This document shows, in pieces, positions 36,394 to 45,605 of a DNA stretch of 64,000 nt (positions are counted from its first letter, which is position 1; every line of letters starts with the position of its first letter). The position numbers and the translations under genes are program-made. The notes below the pieces were generated by a model, which was not told the DNA's origin, did no database searches, and was given only the letters and a program-made list of their open reading frames with translations. Source of the stretch: Rosistilla carotiformis (lineage in GTDB: Bacteria; Planctomycetota; Planctomycetia; Pirellulales; Pirellulaceae); NCBI RefSeq assembly GCF_007753095.1, contig NZ_CP036348.1, positions 4,030,001 through 4,094,000 of the forward strand, written 5' to 3'.

Positions 36394-38445
36394 TTACTCG
36401 CGCGCCAACGGCCACCCCAGCGGTTCGGCAACCGCGCGCACTTGGCGGACCGCTTCGTTGTCAGAAGTATCGAGCGTCAAGGGATGCCCAGCGGCAGCGA
36501 GCGCCAACAGATCGGTCAAATCGATCGCTTTGCTCAACCCCAACAGAATCGGCCCGTCGGCTAGATTTTCGGGCAATTGCCGCAGCGTCAACGAAACATC
36601 CGCGTTGGTCAAACTGGCCAACATCACCATGCACGCTTCTTTCCCCGACGCTTCGATCTCCACCGATTTCGCAACCGGAAGCCCCTTGGCCGACTCGGCA
36701 AGCAACTCCAACAGGCTGCGAATTTCCGACACGCGAATACCATCCAACGATTGCCCCAGCAAATGCAATCGGCGTCGCAAATGCGTGGTCTCTTTCTCTG
36801 TTTCCATCCATCGCGACTTTCCATCGCCCTGCAGCATCAAGAACACCACGGCTTGGTTCTCAGACGCCACCGTCTTCGCGACCGCTTCCAACCCGACCAG
36901 TTCATCGTCGGCGGTGCTGTACTGGACCGCTTCGCCATCGATGGTGAAGCGAATACCTTGTTCATCCGGTGAACCGATACAAACCTTCAACGCTTCGATC
37001 GGCTTATCGGTTTGTGGAACCGCAGTGATGGCAAAGCTCTTCAACGGGGAATTTGAATCGATCTCGAGGTGACGAAACGCCACCGTTCCCACCACTTGGC
37101 GTTTGGTTTCGTTGACCGATTGCAGCGCGAAGCCTTCGACATTACGTACCGCTCCCGGAACGTCGTCGATTCGCTGCAAGCTTTCCGCTTGCCGTTTCGC
37201 CCAAGCCGCGTTGTCGGTTGGCAATGCGGCAGCGGTCGCTGCCGGCACGAACCATTCTTGAACGTCGGTCACGCGTTGGTCGGCCGGAATCCCGTCGACA
37301 TAGACTTGCAACTGTTGCGGTTCGTGTACCTTCCGAGCCACTTCTTCCATCTCGTCGGTGGAATTCTTCAGGTGTTTTTCGAACCACGCGAACGCACCGA
37401 CTCGCAACGCCTGCGTGTCCTTATGGGGACCTTCGGTGATGTGGACGGCGACGTTATCGAGCGCTCCCAAGGCTTCGTAAACCTTGGTCGTCTTCTGGTA
37501 CGTACGAATCACACCATCCAACGGAAAGATTCGGTCGCGATGCGAATTGGCGAACAGCAGCGCACGTGGTGCAATCATCGCGGCGACGGTCGCAAAGTCC
37601 CATCCGAAACGATTGACCATAAACATGCAATCGCAGTGCCCTTCGATGCATCCATCGACGACATGGTTTCGCATGTCGGTGATCCCAGCGACCGGCACGA
37701 CCGCTTTAATGCGTTGGTCAATCGCCGCGGTCCACCACGAATAAGATCCGCCGCCACTGCGTCCGGTCACTCCAAAACGCTTTGCGTCCACTTCGGGACG
37801 CGTCTCCAAATAATCGAGTGCACGCATCGAGTTCCAGGCTTCAACACCCGCGGGCGTGTAACCGCGGGAGGCCCACCACCACATCCCTTTGGAATAGGTG
37901 CCGTGATGGATTCCTTCGATCTCGCCCAACTGGATCGTATCGATCATCATGCAGACATAGCCGTGACGGGCGAACCAGACACCGTGGTGATGGTACCCGA
38001 CCTTGTTGCCATAACTGACACCATCCTCTTTCACCCGCGCGTGGCCACAGACGTAGAGGATCGTTGGAAACGGTCCCTCCCCGGCACTTGGCAGGTACAG
38101 ATTTGCACTGACGTACAATCCTGGACGGGACTGGAAATGGATTCGTTCCACCGCGTATCCGTCGTACTCCGTCCGGTCGACAATCGTTGGCTTGAGATCG
38201 GTCCGCTCGGGCCAAGGATTCAACCCCAACATGTCGCGCAGCTGCCGTTCCAGTTCAGGCCGCTGGGCGTTCCATTGCTCGCCGGTCAGCGGTTCGGTTA
38301 AGCATCGCGATTCGACGGTGGCGGTCCGCTGAGCCAGATAAGCGTCGATCGGACCGCGGCCAGGATATTCCGCCACGGCGGGGGCAATCCAAAGCAATGT
38401 AAGCGCAAACAGACAGGCACGGTGCGGAAGGGAGTTCAGCAACAT
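36394..38445 (-). CDS. Secreted alpha/beta hydrolase (acetyl-xylan-esterase-like)
   Basis: The 683-residue protein has a signal peptide (ACLFALTLLWIAPAVA) and an alpha/beta hydrolase domain at about 90-380. The nucleophile is Ser230 in GVTGRSGGGSYS. NSHRDRIFP likely supplies the Asp and ITEGPHKDTQ the His. The sequence around YVCGHARVKEDGVSYGNKVGYHHHG is typical of planctomycete acetyl-xylan esterase-like enzymes. About 300 C-terminal residues after the hydrolase domain are unassigned. It probably deacylates a polysaccharide outside the cytoplasm. No carbohydrate-active partner genes are adjacent. Confidence 0.88.
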   Translation of the reverse strand: MLLNSLPHRACLFALTLLWIAPAVAEYPGRGPIDAYLAQRTATVESRCLTEPLTGEQWNAQRPELERQLRDMLGLNPWPERTDLKPTIVDRTEYDGYAVERIHFQSRPGLYVSANLYLPSAGEGPFPTILYVCGHARVKEDGVSYGNKVGYHHHGVWFARHGYVCMMIDTIQLGEIEGIHHGTYSKGMWWWASRGYTPAGVEAWNSMRALDYLETRPEVDAKRFGVTGRSGGGSYSWWTAAIDQRIKAVVPVAGITDMRNHVVDGCIEGHCDCMFMVNRFGWDFATVAAMIAPRALLFANSHRDRIFPLDGVIRTYQKTTKVYEALGALDNVAVHITEGPHKDTQALRVGAFAWFEKHLKNSTDEMEEVARKVHEPQQLQVYVDGIPADQRVTDVQEWFVPAATAAALPTDNAAWAKRQAESLQRIDDVPGAVRNVEGFALQSVNETKRQVVGTVAFRHLEIDSNSPLKSFAITAVPQTDKPIEALKVCIGSPDEQGIRFTIDGEAVQYSTADDELVGLEAVAKTVASENQAVVFLMLQGDGKSRWMETEKETTHLRRRLHLLGQSLDGIRVSEIRSLLELLAESAKGLPVAKSVEIEASGKEACMVMLASLTNADVSLTLRQLPENLADGPILLGLSKAIDLTDLLALAAAGHPLTLDTSDNEAVRQVRAVAEPLGWPLARE

Positions 38446-38502
38446 CTTCGTCGTCCGGTGGGTTTCAAGGTAGGAGAGGGGAGAGGGGAGAGGCAGGAAC
38501 GG

Positions 38503-40314
38503 TCAGTTTAATTGACGCAGGTCCGCAACAAAATAGTCGTGTTGCACCCAGGCGGGCATAACGTCGAATCGCATCATCATTTGATTCAAACCAACCATTT
38601 CTTCTTGGCTCTCACCCTCACTGGGCATTGCGGGCAACGGGAACAGCACGGCAGCCGCGGACGGCAAGGAAGCAAAACGGGCGATCACCGATTCAAGATA
38701 AAGGCCTTTGATCGTGCCGCCGATGGCGACCAGATCGACTTGCGAGGCAGAGTCCAATGCCATTGCGGCCCGCAACGTCAACGGAGGCTGCGATTCGGTC
38801 ACCAACAGATCGCTGGTCAACGCAGCGATTTGGGGCGAGTAATCGAGCGCAGCGGGAACGTTGGCAAAGACGCGATCGCGATATCCCGACAACAAGAAAC
38901 GCCCTCCCCCCGGAATTCGCGTCAAATCGTTGGCACGAACTTGCGCTTCCAGCAGTTTCGGCGCGGGAACGACGAGTAATTCGGGAGAGCTGATCCGCAG
39001 CGTCGGCGTGGTCGGCCGGCTGCCCGGCTTCGCAAACAAACCTTGATAGTCGTCGGAGCTTTGGTTGGCTTGCGCAAACACGCTCGCCAATGCAGGGAAG
39101 CTCGAATCCAATTCTTTCGCTTGTGCAGCAGCCAACCGCCCCCGCCAAGTCAACAGATCGTCGGTGGCGCGCCAGTAGCGATCGACCAACGCATCGGCTT
39201 GCGGATTCGATTTCAACAGCTGCGCCAGCGGCGGCTGGACCGCGCGTGCAAGGGCTGCCGACTGGGTACTTCGTGCCAGGGGTGCGATCACGTCCAAGTA
39301 ACGCATGTAGAGCCCAGCGGCATCGGCCGCCGTCGCGCGACTCGCATCGGCGACGATCAATTGCGGCAGCATCGCCAACAACTTGGTGTTCCATTCCGCA
39401 GCCGTTTGCGTCCACGGACCGTGCCCTTGTTTGGGGACCGCGTCGAGATTTTGCAGAGCCCAATAGATTCCCTGGCATCGGACCAGTCCTAGCTGGGCCT
39501 GCTGCCACTTCGCGAAGAACTTTCCAAACGCTTCGGGGCCCGTCGCCGGTGCGCCATCGATATCGCAGCTGCCGGTTTGACCGATCGATGCAATCGCCGC
39601 GGTCAGTTCCGTGGAGAACGCTTCCAGATCGGGCGACTGGCTGGCAACGATCTCTTTCAACTTTGCCGCCGACGCCGCTTTGCGTTCAGTGTGCCACGCG
39701 TTCTGAAACGAATTACGGACCGTTTCAAACGGATCACCATAAGGTCCGCGCTTCGTGAAATGGATCCAGAGCAGATCGTCCCACAACTTCTCTTCGGCCG
39801 CCCGATAGGCGGCCGCTGCAGCTTCTAAATCGCCTTTGGATGCCAGTTCGCTGATCCGCTGCAGCTCTTTCTCGCGCGCCCGCGTTCCTCTTTCCAACGC
39901 CTTAAAGGCCGCCGCTTCCAGTTTTTGACCTCGTGCTGTTCTTTCGTAAAAGACCGCGCCGTGATGCGCTTCGCTCCACATCTTCTTGCCCCGGATCCGC
40001 AACTCAAAACCGGCCGGTTCCCCCATGTCGATCAAGTCTTCGGCCAGTTGCTCTATTTCGGTTCCGGCAAAGGTGCAGCGGGCAATCACTTGGTGTGAGA
40101 TCTCTTCGATCCGGCCGCTGGTCCGCGCCGCATTGATCTCTTCGACGTCCTTGAAATTAGCTTTCCAAAGCGCTTCGCATTTCGCCACCAAAGCTTTGCT
40201 GTCGCCACACAATCCGTGCACGCTCAAACACGCATTGGGATCGCGACTGCCAGGGGCTGCCATCGCTGGAAGACCAGCTGCCATCAGCACCAACAAGAAA
40301 AGGAAACGGAACAT
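38503..40314 (-). CDS. Large secreted protein of unknown function
   Basis: The 603-residue product has a signal peptide (FRFLFLLVLMAAGLPAMAAP) and then a Cys-containing segment (CLSVHGLCGDSKALVAKC). Most of the chain is Ala/Leu/Glu-rich and helical, including a probable coiled coil at about 130-175. A beta-type C-terminal part (LRAAMALDSASQVDLVAIGG, YLESVIARF) ends in VQHDYFVADLRQLN. AGGAG precedes the ATG by eight bases. I do not recognise a family. The next gene downstream (36394) follows after 57 bases on the same strand. Confidence 0.8.
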   Translation of the reverse strand: MFRFLFLLVLMAAGLPAMAAPGSRDPNACLSVHGLCGDSKALVAKCEALWKANFKDVEEINAARTSGRIEEISHQVIARCTFAGTEIEQLAEDLIDMGEPAGFELRIRGKKMWSEAHHGAVFYERTARGQKLEAAAFKALERGTRAREKELQRISELASKGDLEAAAAAYRAAEEKLWDDLLWIHFTKRGPYGDPFETVRNSFQNAWHTERKAASAAKLKEIVASQSPDLEAFSTELTAAIASIGQTGSCDIDGAPATGPEAFGKFFAKWQQAQLGLVRCQGIYWALQNLDAVPKQGHGPWTQTAAEWNTKLLAMLPQLIVADASRATAADAAGLYMRYLDVIAPLARSTQSAALARAVQPPLAQLLKSNPQADALVDRYWRATDDLLTWRGRLAAAQAKELDSSFPALASVFAQANQSSDDYQGLFAKPGSRPTTPTLRISSPELLVVPAPKLLEAQVRANDLTRIPGGGRFLLSGYRDRVFANVPAALDYSPQIAALTSDLLVTESQPPLTLRAAMALDSASQVDLVAIGGTIKGLYLESVIARFASLPSAAAVLFPLPAMPSEGESQEEMVGLNQMMMRFDVMPAWVQHDYFVADLRQLN

Positions 40315-40436
40315 ATTGAGGGCTCCTGATAAAGAGAGGAGAGTGATAAGAATGGAACCATCTTACCACCTGTCTCCCCGGCGTGTGCTTCGCTTTCGGT
40401 CGCAGTACCCCACTGCCGGCCAACCCCTCTGCAGCG

Positions 40437-40760
40437 TTATCCCTCTTCGACAGCTTCCTTAATCGCTTGAACGATCCCATGGCGAGAAATCGCCAACGAC
40501 GTCGCTCGATTCACGTCGATCCCCAGTTCTTTCCCTAAGCGGATCGCAAGGTCGACGTCGCGGATACCGTGGAACTGGTTTGTCGGCGTCCCATCGACAT
40601 AGATTGTATCGCGATCGTTGCGGAAGCTCGATTCCAAAGCGTCCGCCAGTTCTTCGATCCACGCTTCGGGAACCCCTCGGCTGCGGCAATGCTCGACCGG
40701 CCAGATATCGCGTCCGGTGCACTCGTCCAACAAGGTCAGGGCCAGATGTCGTTGCAGCAC
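40437..40760 (-). CDS. Small cytoplasmic protein of unknown function
   Basis: The 107-residue product is well-formed and acidic (LALTLLDECTGRDIWPVEHC, then ALESSFRNDRDTIYVDGTPTNQFHGIRDVDLAIRLGKELG). A C-terminal helix ends VQAIKEAVEEG. I prefer the GTG at 40760 because GGAGG lies five bases upstream; a GTG at 40772 would add four residues. It starts about 15 bases after the stop of the MFS gene and so belongs to the same transcript. No known domain is recognised. Confidence 0.75.
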   Translation of the reverse strand: MLQRHLALTLLDECTGRDIWPVEHCRSRGVPEAWIEELADALESSFRNDRDTIYVDGTPTNQFHGIRDVDLAIRLGKELGIDVNRATSLAISRHGIVQAIKEAVEEG

Positions 40761-40775
40761 GGGAACCTCCACCGG

Positions 40776-42020
40776 TCAATTCGAAAGACTTGCCATGCGC
40801 GTCGACGTGTCGCCGCGCCAAATATAGACGCCGAGCCCAAGAACACAGATCGCGCCGACGGTTGCAAACAACGCGGCGAATCCCAATCGATCCCCGACGT
40901 AACCCAACACCGGTGCTCCGACAAGCGTCCCCAGATCCAACATCATCATGGCTAGCGCCGCCCCCGTTCCGCGGACCTCGTTTGGAAAAGGCTGGATCGT
41001 CAACGAAGTCATCGTATGGAACATCATCCCGTGGCCGGTCCCCGTCAGCAGCGCGGGGACCACGATCAACCATGCGTTTGAGGAGCTAACGAGGCTGTAG
41101 CTGAACATGCCGATCGCCATCGACGCCATCCCCACAATCAAGATTTTATGCGGGCCGATTCGATCGGGAAGATCGCCCAACCACAATCGAACGGTCACGC
41201 CCCAACCGGCGTAACACAAAAAGAAGATCCCGATCACCGAGACCTTGCCGATCGCAAGGGGCGCGTTGTCGACAAAACTAGCGACAAAGATGAAGGGCGC
41301 CGTCATGCAAACGCCAAAGACAAAATCGACCAACAGAATTGCCCCGGGCCAATATTGAAGCGTCGTCGCTACGAAATCGGATAGCTTCACCGACCGCCAC
41401 GTCCCATTGCTGGCCGGGGTCCGCATCATCAACAAGAAGAGCGCCGGCAACAAACTGATTCCCCCCGCGACAAGAAACAACCAGACAAAGTCGGGACGCT
41501 GTCGAGCGACGAGTACGGTTTCGGCACCGTTGCCCAAGATCAGATCGCCCAGCAAGGGACCGATCAACATCCCCACAAATCCCCCCGCCCCCAAGACGCC
41601 AATCGCTTCGGTCCGGCGATGCTCCGGCGCGGTTTGCGAAATGTAGGTCAATCCGCTGGCAAACACGATCGCAGCGGCTAACAACGTGCAGGCGCGGATC
41701 GCATAGATCATGGGACTGAGATCATCCAAGCAGAGGTTCGCCACTGCGGAGAATGAAAACAGAAGGTACCCGTACAACCACATCGTTCGGGAACCCAAGC
41801 GATTGATCCATTGCGCGATCCAAGGTCGCAAGAACAACCCCAACGTCGCACTGGCTCCCATGATCATGCCGACCTGGCCGAGATCCCCACCGAGGAACTC
41901 GATCCAGCGAGAGTAGTGAGCCATCAGAGTGTTGGCGATCACAAAGCACATCTGGCTGGCGAGCGCGAACATGAAGTTGCGGTCGTATAGACGCGGCGGT
42001 TTCTCGGTCGCTTCGGTCAC
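40776..42020 (-). CDS. MFS transporter
   Basis: The product of about 414 residues has twelve hydrophobic helices in the major facilitator pattern. The first cytoplasmic loop carries RPWIAQWINRLGSRTMW, a variant of motif A, and the middle loop lies near SNGTWRSVKLSD. Late segments such as GTGHGMMFHTMTSLTIQPFPNEVRGTG resemble drug/sugar exporters. Substrate unknown. The GTG at 42020 overlaps the hydrolase stop by four bases (GTGA), which I favour. An ATG at 42053 is the alternative and would add 11 residues. It is co-transcribed with the hydrolase upstream and the small gene downstream. Confidence 0.9.
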   Translation of the reverse strand: MTEATEKPPRLYDRNFMFALASQMCFVIANTLMAHYSRWIEFLGGDLGQVGMIMGASATLGLFLRPWIAQWINRLGSRTMWLYGYLLFSFSAVANLCLDDLSPMIYAIRACTLLAAAIVFASGLTYISQTAPEHRRTEAIGVLGAGGFVGMLIGPLLGDLILGNGAETVLVARQRPDFVWLFLVAGGISLLPALFLLMMRTPASNGTWRSVKLSDFVATTLQYWPGAILLVDFVFGVCMTAPFIFVASFVDNAPLAIGKVSVIGIFFLCYAGWGVTVRLWLGDLPDRIGPHKILIVGMASMAIGMFSYSLVSSSNAWLIVVPALLTGTGHGMMFHTMTSLTIQPFPNEVRGTGAALAMMMLDLGTLVGAPVLGYVGDRLGFAALFATVGAICVLGLGVYIWRGDTSTRMASLSN

Positions 42021-42886
42021 GGTTTTTGCAACGTCGGCGGACCGTCGATCCATCCCAACTTGTTCAAAAACCGATCCGCTTCGACCACCGTCTTGCGATA
42101 CCAACGCCCATCGTCGTTGCGAACGTTAAAGAAGCCGTGCCCTTGCCCCTGGTAGACATGCAGTTCGCTATCGACTCCCACCGCCAACGAATCGTCGCGG
42201 AACTTTTCCGCCGTGGCGACCGGAATCAAACGATCTTCGCTGCCCAGAAAGACGATCGATGGCGGATCGTCTTTGCTCAGATTGTGCGCTGGGGAAAACT
42301 CCTGATAGCGATCGCCGACGCGAGCCGTTCCCCAGCCACCGGGGCCGTTATCGTAAACGGGGTTGAACAACAGCATCGCCTGGCTCTTCGCCGAGACGGA
42401 CCGATCATCGGTCGCCGCATCCCCGCCGTCGACACAGCCAACAAACGCGGCCAGATGACCTCCCGCCGATCCACCGGCCGACGCGATCCGATTCGGATCG
42501 ATTCCAAACTGTTCGCTGCGAGCACGAATCCAACGCATCGCCGATTTGGCGTCCTGGACGCAATCGACCGGAGGCGTTTTGGATTTGCGATCCAACAAAC
42601 GATATTGCACTTGGAAACAGACCACGCCGCGCGAGGCAAAATATTCGCTGTGCGAACTGAACTGCCCCGGTTCGCCCCCCAACCAGCCGCCGCCATGAAA
42701 GAAGACGATCGCCGGACGCGGTTGCTTCGGCTTCTCGCCCGCGGGCTCGGTGACATAAAGCACCAAATCTCGCCCATCCACCGACTTGTAGACGTGCGAC
42801 GGTGCGTCTGGTTTGGCAACGCAGACCGCGGCAGGGGCAAAGCCCATCAAAATCGCAAACGACAAGAATCGGCAAAGGCTTGGCAT
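42017..42886 (-). CDS. Secreted alpha/beta hydrolase, esterase/lipase type
   Basis: From the ATG near 42886 the product has about 289 residues, with a signal peptide (CRFLSFAILMGFAPAAVCVA). The hormone-sensitive-lipase-like fold is shown by the oxyanion motif HGGGW (64-68), the nucleophile Ser140 in SAGGSAGGHLA and the late LGSEDRLIP (Asp) and GQGHGFF (His) segments. It probably hydrolyses small acyl esters or acetylated sugars in the periplasm. The frame is open to 43000, but the added residues disturb the leader. The MFS gene overlaps its stop, suggesting that product uptake or export is coupled (inference). Confidence 0.87.
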   Translation of the reverse strand: MPSLCRFLSFAILMGFAPAAVCVAKPDAPSHVYKSVDGRDLVLYVTEPAGEKPKQPRPAIVFFHGGGWLGGEPGQFSSHSEYFASRGVVCFQVQYRLLDRKSKTPPVDCVQDAKSAMRWIRARSEQFGIDPNRIASAGGSAGGHLAAFVGCVDGGDAATDDRSVSAKSQAMLLFNPVYDNGPGGWGTARVGDRYQEFSPAHNLSKDDPPSIVFLGSEDRLIPVATAEKFRDDSLAVGVDSELHVYQGQGHGFFNVRNDDGRWYRKTVVEADRFLNKLGWIDGPPTLQKP

Positions 42887-43064
42887 CAAAGCACCATCGG
42901 TGGCAAGAGGAGGACGCAAGAAGGAACCAGAGACTGTCAAAGCGGTTTTGGCGGGAAGGAGGGGGGGAGATTCACACCGGCTCGCGGTGAGGGTGGGCAT
43001 TGATCGCGTGAACTGGGGGCTGCGTCAACAGGGACGCACCACCCCAATTTCTATCGGTCGAACA

Positions 43065-43841
43065 TTAAGCGCGTTGCGCCTTGGTTCGCGCCTCACGCAG
43101 ACCTCGGCTGAGGATGTCACGCAACAGCGGCGAGTAGTCTTCGTACTTCGCTTGATCCGGAGCTCCCGTCGAGAACTGATAGATCGCATCGCGAGGTTTC
43201 ACGCCCAACGACAACAGCGTGCTGCTGACGGTTCCGTAATCGTTGCCGCGAACAACCATCGAAGGTCGGCCGGGCAGAGTCGGAGTGCGCGCGAAGACCT
43301 TGCTGGCAACGGCCAGGAACTTGACGGGGGAGTCAAGCGTCTGCAACGTCAACAGCCGACGCGCCATCGCGACACGTTCGTCGGTTGGATCGTTCAAGTT
43401 GCGCGAACCGATAATGTTCAGCCCCTCGACAAGATCGACGACTTCGTGTTCTTCTTCGGAATGGATCGCGAAGCCCGCGGTGGCATCGGCGATCATGATG
43501 TTGCACCCCTCGTATCGCGTCTTGCTCAATTCGGTTTGAGCTTTTTCCAAAGCCTTTCGCGAGGATCCGCAACGCAACAGATCCAGACACAACAAGCCAC
43601 GAGATCGCTGCCCAAATAAAGGGGTCACGGTCGCACGGTTGCAGATTCCTACAAACATCCCATTCTGGTTCACACCCAGCCAAGTCCCACCGCCGCGTTG
43701 GTCGATTCCGCACAGGACGCGCGGTTTTCCCGACTGGATCGAGGGGGCCAAACTGGGGCGGTCGAAGTATTCTTCACGGTTCGCCGCGACCAAGACTGGG
43801 CTTTCAGGAACCAATTGATATTGCAAAGCCAATAAGCACAT
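43065..43841 (-). CDS. NRDE/TANGO2-family protein
   Basis: The 258-residue product starts MCLLALQYQ with the family's N-terminal Cys2 and continues AANREEYFDRP, the NRDE motif (Asn21-Arg-Glu-Glu). GGTWLGVNQNGMFVGICNR, then IHSEEEHEVVDLVEGLNIIGSRN and a C-terminal STGAPDQAKYEDYSPLL complete the TANGO2 pattern. Members are related to N-terminal nucleophile hydrolases; the animal protein is linked to lipid or heme handling, and bacterial function is unknown. The ATG at 43841 is preferred over 43862 because it exposes Cys2. A 17-base palindrome lies about 50 bases upstream. Confidence 0.92.
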   Translation of the reverse strand: MCLLALQYQLVPESPVLVAANREEYFDRPSLAPSIQSGKPRVLCGIDQRGGGTWLGVNQNGMFVGICNRATVTPLFGQRSRGLLCLDLLRCGSSRKALEKAQTELSKTRYEGCNIMIADATAGFAIHSEEEHEVVDLVEGLNIIGSRNLNDPTDERVAMARRLLTLQTLDSPVKFLAVASKVFARTPTLPGRPSMVVRGNDYGTVSSTLLSLGVKPRDAIYQFSTGAPDQAKYEDYSPLLRDILSRGLREARTKAQRA

Positions 43842-44345
43842 CGTGGTTGGGTCACTTTCCAAAGATCAGAGGCTTAGAATCGTTTAACTTCGGCAAATTG
43901 CCGAACTGGTCTCCTGCACCAGCTCAACTAAATGTAACGCTTCGCCCCCCGCGGTTGCACCCCCTGCCGGGGGGTTCCGTTGAGGAATTTAAATCCTTCT
44001 CGATATTGGGATTCCTTCCAGCGCTGCATCGTTAAACCATTGCACGGTCAAATGTTACGCATCTCGCAGGCGTTTTGTTCAACACCTATTGACGGGGGTT
44101 TTGAACGATCTGGTTCAGTTTTCGCGATGCAACGGAAGCAAAGATTACAAAAGAGAGATCTGTTAGTGGGTTTGGGTTCGGTGGTTGGAAACGGTTCAAT
44201 CGCGCATCAAGGGGGGCCCCCGCGGATGCCGATGACACTATTGGGAAGATCGCCCCCCGTGACCGGTTTTCCCGCAACGCTCGCAGGCAAAGCAAGCCTT
44301 CCTCGCTGCCACCGACATCGCGCTCGGTGAACTCTACCCCCAGGT
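43842..44345. other. Divergent intergenic region between NRDE and fliN-like genes
   Basis: These 500 bases contain no supported gene. They hold the palindrome at 43889-43905 and two GC-rich self-complementary spots (CCCCCTGCCGGGGGG near 43964 and GGGGGGCCCCC near 44211). ATGTTACGC/ATGTAACGC-like words occur twice, near 43931 and 44051. Confidence 0.4.
43889..43905. promoter_or_regulatory. Perfect 17-base palindrome upstream of the NRDE gene
   Basis: TTCGGCAAATTGCCGAA is a perfect inverted repeat with a single central base, 48 bases from the NRDE start. The size and position suit an operator, but no regulator is implied by the sequence. Confidence 0.35.
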
Positions 44346-44621
44346 GTGACCGTGCGAACAGCAAACCCTTCTTTTCAACGACGCGTGTTGGGCATTGAAA
44401 CCGAAGTCTCGGTGGTGCTGGCAACCAAAAAAATTCCGCTGGAAGACGTCTTGAATCTGACCACCGGTGCGATGTTGACCTTCGAGAAGGTTTACGACGA
44501 GCCGTTGAACCTGATGATTGGCAAGGAGCTGATCGCGTCGGGTGAAGTGGTCAAATTGGGAGACAAGTTTGGACTGCGCGTCCGCGATTTGGCGTACGAA
44601 TCCAACCATTCCGACGATTGA
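44346..44621 (+). CDS. Single SpoA/FliN-like C-ring domain protein
   Basis: The 91-residue product is nearly all one SpoA domain. VLGIETEVSVVLATKKIPLEDVLNLTTGAMLTFEKVYDEPLNLMIGKELIASGEVVKLGDKFGLRV follows the FliN pattern of switch-ring proteins position by position. In flagellated cells FliN with FliM forms the C-ring that sets rotation direction. Here no other flagellar or type III secretion gene is near. Starts are GTG at 44346 or 44352; AGGTG lies upstream of the second. The HD hydrolase gene follows after seven bases, so the two are probably co-transcribed. Confidence 0.82.
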   Translation: MTVRTANPSFQRRVLGIETEVSVVLATKKIPLEDVLNLTTGAMLTFEKVYDEPLNLMIGKELIASGEVVKLGDKFGLRVRDLAYESNHSDD

Positions 44622-44628
44622 GTTGCCG

Positions 44629-45261
44629 ATGGATCGCGAACAATGCCAATGCGTCGAGGCGGTCGAACAGATCGTTTGTCAACGGATGGCCGGACAAGCC
44701 GCAGGGCACGACTTCGATCATGTGCTGCGAGTTCGTCACGCAGCCCAAAGCCTGCAGGCGGAAGTTGGCGGCGATCGGTTTGTCATCGAACTGGCTGCCC
44801 TGCTGCATGATATTGGGGACGCCAAATTTCAAGGTGGAATCGAACGCAGCGGGGAGTTCACGCAACAGATTCTCGCCGAACAACCGGTGGCCTCGCCCGT
44901 CATCCCTCGCGTGGTCGAGATTGTCGAAACAATCTCGTTCCGCAAACGAACCGATCGGTCCACGTTGACGCTCGAAGCACAGATCGTTCAAGACGCCGAT
45001 CGATTGGACGCATTGGGAGCGGTCGGAATCGTTCGCACCATCGAGTATGGTGCCACCGTCGGCCAGCCGTTTCATTGTTCGCAAACCGAGAGTGAACCAC
45101 GCCCTACCGGGATCGATCACTTCCACGAAAAACTGTTCCGTCTAACCGACCTGATGAACACCGACCCAGCCCGCCGCATCGCGAGGCAACGGCACGCCTT
45201 CATGCAATCGTTTCTCGACCAATACCTGCGGGAATGGAACGCAGCACGGAATGCTCAATGA
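44629..45261 (+). CDS. HD-domain phosphohydrolase (YedJ-like)
   Basis: The 210-residue cytoplasmic protein has the HD metal site: His31 (HDFDHVLRV), His60-Asp61 ([11 protein letters not shown]) and an Asp in [17 protein letters not shown]. The [17 protein letters not shown] and HFHEKLFRL segments are typical of the YedJ/YpgQ group, which hydrolyse nucleotides or related phosphoesters. The exact substrate is unknown. The ATG at 44629 lies seven bases after the fliN-like stop. Its own stop overlaps the start of csaA (ATGA), indicating an operon. Confidence 0.92.
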   Translation: MDREQCQCVEAVEQIVCQRMAGQAAGHDFDHVLRVRHAAQSLQAEVGGDRFVIELAALLHDIGDAKFQGGIERSGEFTQQILAEQPVASPVIPRVVEIVETISFRKRTDRSTLTLEAQIVQDADRLDALGAVGIVRTIEYGATVGQPFHCSQTESEPRPTGIDHFHEKLFRLTDLMNTDPARRIARQRHAFMQSFLDQYLREWNAARNAQ

Positions 45262-45596
45262 ACGAGATCACCTGGGACGAATTTCAGCGTGTGGAATTGC
45301 GGGTCGGCACGATCGTGGCGGCTGAAGCATTTCCCGAAGCCAGGAAGCCCGCCTACAAGCTTCGTGTCGACTTTGGCCCCGAGATCGGCATCCGACGCAG
45401 CAGCGCTCAGATCACGGACCTCTACACTCCGCAACAGTTGATCGGACGGCAAGTGATCGGTGTCGTCAACTTCCCGCCCAAGCAGATCGGACCAGTGATG
45501 TCCGAGTGTCTGGTGACGGGCTTTCATCGCGGCGATGGAGCGGTGGTGCTGGCCGTGCCCGACCAATCGGTCGACAATGGAACACGGCTCGCCTAA
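45258..45596 (+). CDS. csaA: tRNA-binding domain protein, CsaA type
   Basis: The 112-residue protein is a single oligonucleotide-binding fold of the CsaA type: [35 protein letters not shown] at the start, then [43 protein letters not shown]. CsaA binds tRNA and has been described as a chaperone-like factor linked to protein secretion in Bacillus. The start ATG overlaps the HD gene stop by four bases. The gene stops nine bases before the convergent RND gene. Confidence 0.95.
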   Translation: MNEITWDEFQRVELRVGTIVAAEAFPEARKPAYKLRVDFGPEIGIRRSSAQITDLYTPQQLIGRQVIGVVNFPPKQIGPVMSECLVTGFHRGDGAVVLAVPDQSVDNGTRLA

Positions 45597-45605
45597 CACG
45601 AACGC

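Noticed and set aside
36099-36947. A 282-codon plus-strand frame overlapping the start of the esterase region
   Set aside because: Pro/Arg/Thr-rich shadow of the minus-strand gene with no initiation signal.
37069-38301. A 410-codon plus-strand frame opposite the esterase-like gene
   Set aside because: Arg/His/Val-rich composition and no motif. The minus-strand gene has a signal peptide and a catalytic serine motif.
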